From: Bacteroidales bacterium
Lineage (GTDB): Bacteria > Bacteroidota > Bacteroidia > Bacteroidales > UBA1556
NCBI GenBank assembly: GCA_029939445.1
Contig: JAOZSY010000059.1
Coordinates: 1 to 13,056, forward strand
Direction: 5' to 3'
Length of the DNA: 13,056 nucleotides
Below are positions 7,912-13,056 of the stretch, in pieces (the first letter of the stretch is position 1; each line of letters begins with the position of its first letter). The notes beneath the pieces were generated by a model. That model was not told the origin of the DNA and ran no database searches. It saw only the letters and a list, made by a program, of their open reading frames with translations. Both the position numbers and the translations under genes were made by a program.

Positions 7912-7944
7912 TTGTCGATAATTACATTAAATACATTAGCTTTG
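7912..7944 (+). promoter_or_regulatory. Bacteroidota-type promoter (TTG -33 / TAGCTTTG -7)
   Basis: TTG at 7912-7914 (within TTTG) and a perfect TAnnTTTG box, TAGCTTTG at 7937-7944, are separated by 22 bases. The box ends 28 bases before the ATG at 7973, giving a short leader. It would drive the barrel gene and yifB. This is the best promoter match in the window. Confidence 0.6.
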
Positions 7945-7951
7945 TAGCTAA
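7936..7951 (+). repeat. Perfect 6-bp inverted repeat over the -7 box
   Basis: TTAGCT (7936-7941) and AGCTAA (7946-7951) are perfect complements around a TTGT loop. The repeat covers the -7 element and expected start site of the promoter for the barrel gene. It could be an operator half-site pair or a leader hairpin, or chance in AT-rich DNA. Confidence 0.35.
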
Positions 7952-7972
7952 ATTAACTAAAATCAAATAAGT

Positions 7973-9352
7973 ATGAGAATAAAACTACTTTGGATACTAA
8001 GCCTAATAATTACTTTTTCTTTTTTAGGACTAGATGTATATTCGCAGACAGATACAACAAATGTTGATAATACCACAGCAGAAGAAACTAAACAGGAAGT
8101 AAAAACAGGTTTTGGCTTTGCGGCAATTCCTGCATTGGCTTATGATTCGGATATGGGATTTTTGTACGGAGTAATTGGTACAGTCTATCATTATGGTGAT
8201 GGCTCAAATTACCCGATGTATAATCATAAATTATATTTGGAGTGGTCAAGAACAACAAAGGGTAGTGGCAAAAATATTATTCTATATGATAATAGAACAT
8301 TGATTCCTAATGGTAGAATGAATGTTGAAGTAAGTTATTTTACTGAGCAAGCACTAGACTTTTATGGATTTAATGGTTATAAGTCTTATTTTGGAGATGA
8401 ATATTTAAATGCTGATGATGCTGAGTATATTAGTAGATTATACTATCGACATGATAGAAAAATGCTACGATTAAAAGCTGATTTTCAAGGAAAACTATAT
8501 GGCGATAATTGGCGTTGGTTAGCAGGTATTGTGCATTATGGCATAGATATTAAATCGGTAGATTTAGAAACTCTTAATGATGGAAAAGACGGTGACGACC
8601 TTTTACCAGATACTGCAGCTCTTTATGATAAATATGTAGAGTGGGGAGTAATACCTGAGGCTCAAGCTACAGGAGGAAATACAAACATTGTAAAATTAGG
8701 AGTAGTATACGATAGTAGGGATAATGAACATAGTACTACTAAAGGAATATGGTCGGAAGCTATAATTCTTACTGCGCCAGGTTTTCTTGGTAATGAGTTT
8801 TCTTATACTAAAATATCATTAACTCACCGTCAGTATTTTAATCTTTATAAAAAGAAAGTAACCTTAGCATATCGTTTAAATTATCAAGGATTAATAGGTG
8901 GTGAAATACCATTTTATATGATGCCATTTTATTTCAGGTCTAAAGATACTAAAGATGGCCTTGGTGGTTCTAAAACATTACGTGGTATTAAGAGAAATCG
9001 TATTGTTGGCGATGGCGCTGTTTTAGGAAATATTGAAGTTCGCTATAAGTTTTTAGAAACGGTATTGCTAAATCAAAATTTTTCAATAACTTTAAGTGGT
9101 TTTACTGATGCTGCTCAGGTGGTACAAATGCATGCATTTAATACTGATGGTGTAACTGCTGGTTATGGAAATACAAGAGACGAAAATATAGAGGAACTTG
9201 ATTATTCGGCAGAGAGTATTCATATTAGTTATGGACTAGGCTTGCATTTCGCTGTAAATCACAACTTTATTGTAGCCGTTGATTATGGAATGGCAGGGAA
9301 TCCACAAGATGGTAGTAGCGGACTTTATATAGGATTAGATTATTTGTTTTAG
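7973..9352 (+). CDS. Omp85/BamA-superfamily outer-membrane beta-barrel without POTRA domains
   Basis: The 459-residue protein has a signal peptide (hydrophobic about 5-20, cleavage expected after VYS, residue 24, before Gln). A 20-residue Thr/Glu-rich linker is followed by a barrel from about 46 to the end. Barrel signs are alternating hydrophobic strands, YDSRDNEHSTTKG (246-258, like the 'DtRDn...P.rG' strand turn of the surface-antigen family), the L6-like LRGIKRNR (336-343), NIEVRYKF (353-360), and a C-terminal strand GLYIGLDYLF ending in Phe, the usual barrel-assembly signal. No POTRA repeats fit before the barrel, so it is not BamA itself. Family members are annotated as 'BamA/TamA family outer membrane protein' or surface antigen; the transported or bound partner is unknown. 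It is probably co-transcribed with yifB 12 bp downstream. Confidence 0.88.
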   Translation: MRIKLLWILSLIITFSFLGLDVYSQTDTTNVDNTTAEETKQEVKTGFGFAAIPALAYDSDMGFLYGVIGTVYHYGDGSNYPMYNHKLYLEWSRTTKGSGKNIILYDNRTLIPNGRMNVEVSYFTEQALDFYGFNGYKSYFGDEYLNADDAEYISRLYYRHDRKMLRLKADFQGKLYGDNWRWLAGIVHYGIDIKSVDLETLNDGKDGDDLLPDTAALYDKYVEWGVIPEAQATGGNTNIVKLGVVYDSRDNEHSTTKGIWSEAIILTAPGFLGNEFSYTKISLTHRQYFNLYKKKVTLAYRLNYQGLIGGEIPFYMMPFYFRSKDTKDGLGGSKTLRGIKRNRIVGDGAVLGNIEVRYKFLETVLLNQNFSITLSGFTDAAQVVQMHAFNTDGVTAGYGNTRDENIEELDYSAESIHISYGLGLHFAVNHNFIVAVDYGMAGNPQDGSSGLYIGLDYLF

Positions 9353-9364
9353 AAACTCAGATTT

Positions 9365-10906
9365 ATGTTAGTAAAAACTTTCGGAGCAGCATTGCATGGT
9401 ATTGATGCAATTAAAATAACTATAGAGGTGAATATTAGTAAAGGAATTGCAATGCATATTGTGGGTCTTCCTGATAATGCTGTGAAAGAAAGTCAACAGA
9501 GAATACATGCTGCACTAACAAATAATGATTATAAAATGCCTGGCCGCAAAACGGTTATTAATATGGCTCCAGCAGATATTCGTAAAGAAGGTTCTGCCTA
9601 TGATTTGCCAATTGCAATAGGAATATTAGGCGCTTCTGAGCAAATAAACAATGATCGCTTTGCTGATTATCTTCTAATGGGCGAACTTAGCCTTGATGGA
9701 GGAGTGCAGGTAATAAAAGGTTCTTTGTCAATAGCCATTGAAGCTAGAGAAAAAGGATTTAAAGGATTGATATTGCCAAAGCATAATGCTATGGAAGCTG
9801 CAATTGTAAACAATCTTGATGTTTATGGCGTTGATAATATAAAGGAGGTAATTGCATTTTTTGATGAAGGTATTGAGCCAGAGAAGTTTGTTGTTAATAC
9901 TCGCGAGAAATTCAACAATCAGCTTAATGATTATGAGTTTGATTTTGAGGATGTAAAAGGACAAGAGAATATTAAACGTGCTCTAGAAATAGCTGCTGCA
10001 GGTGGTCATAATGTTATAATGATAGGTCCTCCGGGCTCAGGAAAAACAATGTTAGCACAACGCTTACCTTCGATATTACCTCCACTAAATTTACACGAAG
10101 CATTAGAAACCACAAAGATACACTCCGTGGCAGGCCTAACTTCGTCAACTGATCAATCATTAATCTCAGTACGGCCATTTCGCGCTCCACATCATACAAT
10201 TTCTGATGTTGCCTTGGTAGGCGGTGGCACTTATCCACAGCCTGGCGAAATATCATTGGCACATAATGGCGTTCTCTTTTTGGATGAACTGCCAGAATTT
10301 AAGCGTACCGTATTAGAAGTAATGCGCCAACCCATGGAAAATAGAAGTATTACCATTTCTAGGGCGAAATTTTCTGTAGATTATCCGGCAAGTTTTATGC
10401 TTATTTCTAGTATGAACCCTTGCCCATGTGGATATTATAATCATCCTGATAAAGCTTGCGTTTGTGCTCCAGGTATGGTACAGAAATATCTTAATAAAAT
10501 ATCTGGTCCACTTTTAGACCGAATAGACCTTCATGTGGAGGTTACTCCTGTGCCTTTTAGAGAATTGTCAGAGATGCGAAAATCAGAGAAGAGTAAAGAG
10601 GTTCGAAAACGTGTAATTGCAGCAAGAGAAATACAGGAAAAGAGATTTGAGGAAGCTACTAATATTCATGCCAATGCACAAATGAATTCTAAGCAATTAC
10701 GAGAGTACTGTCAAGTGGGTAAGGAAGGAATGGAATTATTGAAAACAGCCATGGAAAAATTAGGGCTTTCTGCTAGGGCTTACGATAGAATACTTAAAGT
10801 AGCACGAACTATTGCCGACCTTGATGCTGCAAAAGATATAAATAACGATCATCTTTCGGAAGCTATACAGTATCGTAGTTTGGATAGAGATAATTGGGGA
10901 ACATAA
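9365..10906 (+). CDS. comM: YifB/ComM family Mg-chelatase-like AAA+ ATPase
   Basis: The protein has 513 residues, normal for the family. Residues about 20-141 are the Lon-protease-like N-domain (HIVGLPDNAVKES at 31-43, INMAPADIRKEG at 65-76). The AAA+ core follows: GPPGSGKT (221-228) is Walker A, VLFLDE (303-308) Walker B, and GPLLDRIDLH (381-390) holds the conserved Arg. Four cysteines, C353, C355, C365 and C367, form the family's possible metal site. The Mg-chelatase C-terminal domain is about 403-506 and ends YRSLDR. Members such as Vibrio ComM are hexameric helicases that promote branch migration during integration of transforming DNA; transfer of that role here is by family. The symbol comM (yifB) is by homology. 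It is cytoplasmic. All key motifs are intact. Confidence 0.95.
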   Translation: MLVKTFGAALHGIDAIKITIEVNISKGIAMHIVGLPDNAVKESQQRIHAALTNNDYKMPGRKTVINMAPADIRKEGSAYDLPIAIGILGASEQINNDRFADYLLMGELSLDGGVQVIKGSLSIAIEAREKGFKGLILPKHNAMEAAIVNNLDVYGVDNIKEVIAFFDEGIEPEKFVVNTREKFNNQLNDYEFDFEDVKGQENIKRALEIAAAGGHNVIMIGPPGSGKTMLAQRLPSILPPLNLHEALETTKIHSVAGLTSSTDQSLISVRPFRAPHHTISDVALVGGGTYPQPGEISLAHNGVLFLDELPEFKRTVLEVMRQPMENRSITISRAKFSVDYPASFMLISSMNPCPCGYYNHPDKACVCAPGMVQKYLNKISGPLLDRIDLHVEVTPVPFRELSEMRKSEKSKEVRKRVIAAREIQEKRFEEATNIHANAQMNSKQLREYCQVGKEGMELLKTAMEKLGLSARAYDRILKVARTIADLDAAKDINNDHLSEAIQYRSLDRDNWGT

Positions 10907-11011
10907 AAATAATAGTTCTTATTCTAAATACAAATTTCTGACAAATTTTTAAACGAACATTCACTATCGTATTTTTAATTACTTTTATCTTCTAATAATA
11001 ATCACAGATAG

Positions 11012-13056
11012 ATGAAATTTAGCGAATACCCAATAGTAAAACTATTATTGAATGTTATTTTGGGAATCTTATTGGCAAGAGCTAATATTTTTGCTTCTTC
11101 TCAATGGTATTGGATTGTTGTTTTCATCATTTTATTGCTATTGATGGCTTGGCCAAAAAAGTATTTCTTTGCTTATAAACATCGTCATATTGCAGGCTTT
11201 ATTATTAGCTTATTATTCATTTCTTTGGGCTATTCGCTTTATGAATATAATTTTGATTATGAAAAGGAAAATCATTTTTCAAATCATTTAGAATATTCAA
11301 AATCCTCCCAATTACGTATAATTGAAGCTCCATTGGAGAAGGCAAACTCTATAAAAATAATTGTGGAGGTTGAAGCTATTCAAACGGATTCTGCAATATA
11401 TAATACCCTAGGAAAAGCACTATTATATTTACAGAAAGATAGTAGTGCTAATAATTTGGAATATGGCGATATAATTGTTTTTAGAGATAAGATTAGAGCA
11501 ACAGAACCACCACAAAACCCCGATCAATTTGATTATAAAGCATATCTACATCTTAATGGAATAGATTATCAAAGCTATGCAAGGAGTGATGATTGGGAGT
11601 TAATGAAGAAAGCTGGTATTAGTCCCATAAGTTTGGCTCTGCATCTTCGCAAAAAGCTTATAAAAATACTTTATAATAATAATATAAAAGATGATGAACT
11701 TTCGGTAGCTGCAGGAATGCTGCTCGGTGTAAGAGATATGCTCTCGCCAGAATTAAGAGATGCCTATGCGGGTGCAGGAGCTATGCATATTTTATGTGTT
11801 TCGGGGCTACATGTGGGAATTATATTCCTTATTCTATCGTGGCTGTTGAGTATTATTCCACTAACAAGAAACTCTAAAATTATAAAATCGATAATAATTT
11901 TACTAATAATTTGGTTTTATGCAATGCTTACAGGTTTTTCGCCATCGGTGGTGCGTTCTGCTACTATGTTTAGCTTTATTGTTATAGGTCAAAGTTTAAA
12001 ACGCCATGTAAATATTTTGGGCTCCATTTCTTCTTCTGCATTTATCCTTATAATTTTTGACCCTACTCTAATATTTAATCTTGGGTTTCAGCTATCTTAT
12101 TCCGCTGTAATATCTATCGTTATTCTTCAGAAACCCATTGCAAATCTTTGGGTTCCAAACAATATGATTGTGGATAAACTATGGCAGTTGGTTGCCGTTT
12201 CCATAGCTGCTCAAATTGGCACAGCGCCACTTTCTGTTTATTATTTTCATCAGTTTCCTAATTTCTTTATTCTTACCAATCTAATTGTAATCCCCGCAGC
12301 ATATATTATTATCATGCTTGGAATACTTGTGGTTGCGGTTTCGTTTATTCCCTACATATCGGCATTATTGGGGAAGTTACTAAGTGCTTTTCTGTCATTG
12401 GTTAATTTTCTGATTACATATATTGAACAAATGGAATATGCTGTTACTCGCAATTTATATATTAGCTCTTCCATTATGCTTATTTCAATACTATTTATTA
12501 TATCGCTGAGTATATGGCTATTAACGAGAAAGAGGTTCTTTGTTTTTGTGAATTTGGTTTTAATCCTGCTTTTATTTGTAGTTTGGAATTATAATTATGA
12601 TAAAGGCAATGAGTTTGTAATTTATAATACCAATAAGAGTACATATATGGCAATTTATTCTAATAATGAAGCATGGGTTTTATGTGATTCTGCAATAATT
12701 AATGATCCCGATTTGGCAAGTTTTAGTGTTTCGGGGCATGAGCTAAAGAAAAACATTTCCAAGTATAATTATATGCTAATAGATTCTAATCTAATTATCG
12801 AGAATAGGCATTTCTATGTTAAATATCCATATATGAAATTTGGAGATACAACGATTGTTTTTAATGATCAGAATAGAGATACATGCCTTACTGATGCCAA
12901 TTTCTATATTTATTATTCATATAAAAATAGAGCACTAAAAAATTATAACCAAGATTTGGATTGGATACTAACTTCTAATATTCCTCCCTGGGAGAGTAAA
13001 AAAATAATTCCCAAACTTGATAGCTTGGGAATTAATTCTCATCAAATAAAATATGA
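11012..13056 (+). CDS. comEC: ComEC/Rec2 family DNA-uptake channel protein (partial, C-terminus beyond window)
   Basis: ATG at 11012 opens 681 codons with no stop before the right edge. Residues about 10-80 form N-terminal membrane helices. About 85-195 is the extracytoplasmic OB-like DUF4131 region, ending in the diagnostic NPDQFDYKAYL (169-179). The Competence domain, about 228-505, contains AGAMHILCVSGLHVG (255-269), GFSPSVVRSATMF (308-320) and NLGFQLSYS (356-364). ComEC moves single-stranded DNA across the inner membrane in transformation. The tail (529-681) is soluble but has no HxHxDH motif, so the metallo-beta-lactamase-like nuclease domain of Bacillus-type ComEC is absent, as in other Bacteroidota homologues as far as I recall. 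Length suggests the true stop is very close to the window end; the TGA formed by the last three bases is out of frame. It lies 105 bp after comM. Confidence 0.92.
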   Translation, partial: MKFSEYPIVKLLLNVILGILLARANIFASSQWYWIVVFIILLLLMAWPKKYFFAYKHRHIAGFIISLLFISLGYSLYEYNFDYEKENHFSNHLEYSKSSQLRIIEAPLEKANSIKIIVEVEAIQTDSAIYNTLGKALLYLQKDSSANNLEYGDIIVFRDKIRATEPPQNPDQFDYKAYLHLNGIDYQSYARSDDWELMKKAGISPISLALHLRKKLIKILYNNNIKDDELSVAAGMLLGVRDMLSPELRDAYAGAGAMHILCVSGLHVGIIFLILSWLLSIIPLTRNSKIIKSIIILLIIWFYAMLTGFSPSVVRSATMFSFIVIGQSLKRHVNILGSISSSAFILIIFDPTLIFNLGFQLSYSAVISIVILQKPIANLWVPNNMIVDKLWQLVAVSIAAQIGTAPLSVYYFHQFPNFFILTNLIVIPAAYIIIMLGILVVAVSFIPYISALLGKLLSAFLSLVNFLITYIEQMEYAVTRNLYISSSIMLISILFIISLSIWLLTRKRFFVFVNLVLILLLFVVWNYNYDKGNEFVIYNTNKSTYMAIYSNNEAWVLCDSAIINDPDLASFSVSGHELKKNISKYNYMLIDSNLIIENRHFYVKYPYMKFGDTTIVFNDQNRDTCLTDANFYIYYSYKNRALKNYNQDLDWILTSNIPPWESKKIIPKLDSLGINSHQIKY

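Noticed and set aside
9728..10262. Two minus-strand ORFs of 78 and 82 codons.
   Set aside because: Shadows of the yifB/comM coding frame, which is intact with all motifs.
10903..10925. Weak AT-only hairpin (AATAA...TTATT) after yifB.
   Set aside because: Too short and without G-C pairs or a T-run to call a terminator.
10970..10977. TATTTTTA as a possible -7 box before comEC.
   Set aside because: One mismatch to TAnnTTTG, no -33 partner, and such strings are common in this AT-rich spacer.
13054..13056. TGA at the very end of the window as the comEC stop.
   Set aside because: It is not in the comEC frame, which reads TAT GA- at the edge; the gene is still open.

Overview
The window is AT-rich and reads as a chromosomal segment of a member of the Bacteroidota. 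The support is TAnnTTTG-type promoter boxes, weak or A-rich ribosome binding sites, signal peptides ending just before Gln ('FAQ', 'YSQ'), and several families typical of that phylum: a membrane-anchored triple helix-hairpin-helix protein, an Omp85-type barrel without POTRA domains, and a ComEC whose C-terminus is not a metallo-beta-lactamase. I cannot place it more finely. I see no tRNA, rRNA, CRISPR array, insertion sequence or phage gene.

Layout. Positions 1-2316 hold one minus-strand gene that runs off the left edge. It encodes a 772-residue (partial) polytopic membrane protein of an uncharacterised GT-C-like glycosyltransferase family, with a long extracytoplasmic tail ending in a probable beta-sandwich. 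A divergent 266-bp intergenic region (2317-2582) follows. It carries two candidate promoters, an unusually GC-rich inverted repeat and a tiny minus-strand ORF. Everything after that is on the plus strand: a membrane-anchored ComEA-like HhH protein (2583-3497), a POT-like MFS transporter (3585-5003), a secreted TPR protein (5018-6841), an adenine/adenosine deaminase (6871-7875), an outer-membrane Omp85-type barrel (7973-9352), a YifB/ComM AAA+ ATPase (9365-10906), and a ComEC/Rec2 channel protein (11012 to the right edge, incomplete).

Transcription. The gaps of 14 and 29 bp suggest that transporter, TPR protein and deaminase are co-transcribed. A good promoter at 7912-7944 starts a second unit, barrel plus yifB/comM (12-bp gap), and comEC follows after 105 bp.

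Function. Three of the seven plus-strand genes belong to families tied to natural transformation: ComEA-like HhH DNA binding, ComEC DNA translocation and ComM branch migration. Their proximity hints at a loose DNA-uptake neighbourhood, although housekeeping genes lie between them. The other genes are ordinary envelope, transport and purine-salvage functions. The least expected sequence-level signals are a U-UUA-AAA slippery heptamer directly before the stop codon of the HhH gene, whose -1 frame encodes a transmembrane-like tail, and the minus-strand micro-ORF at 2444-2497, whose ribosome-binding region is paired with its own codons.
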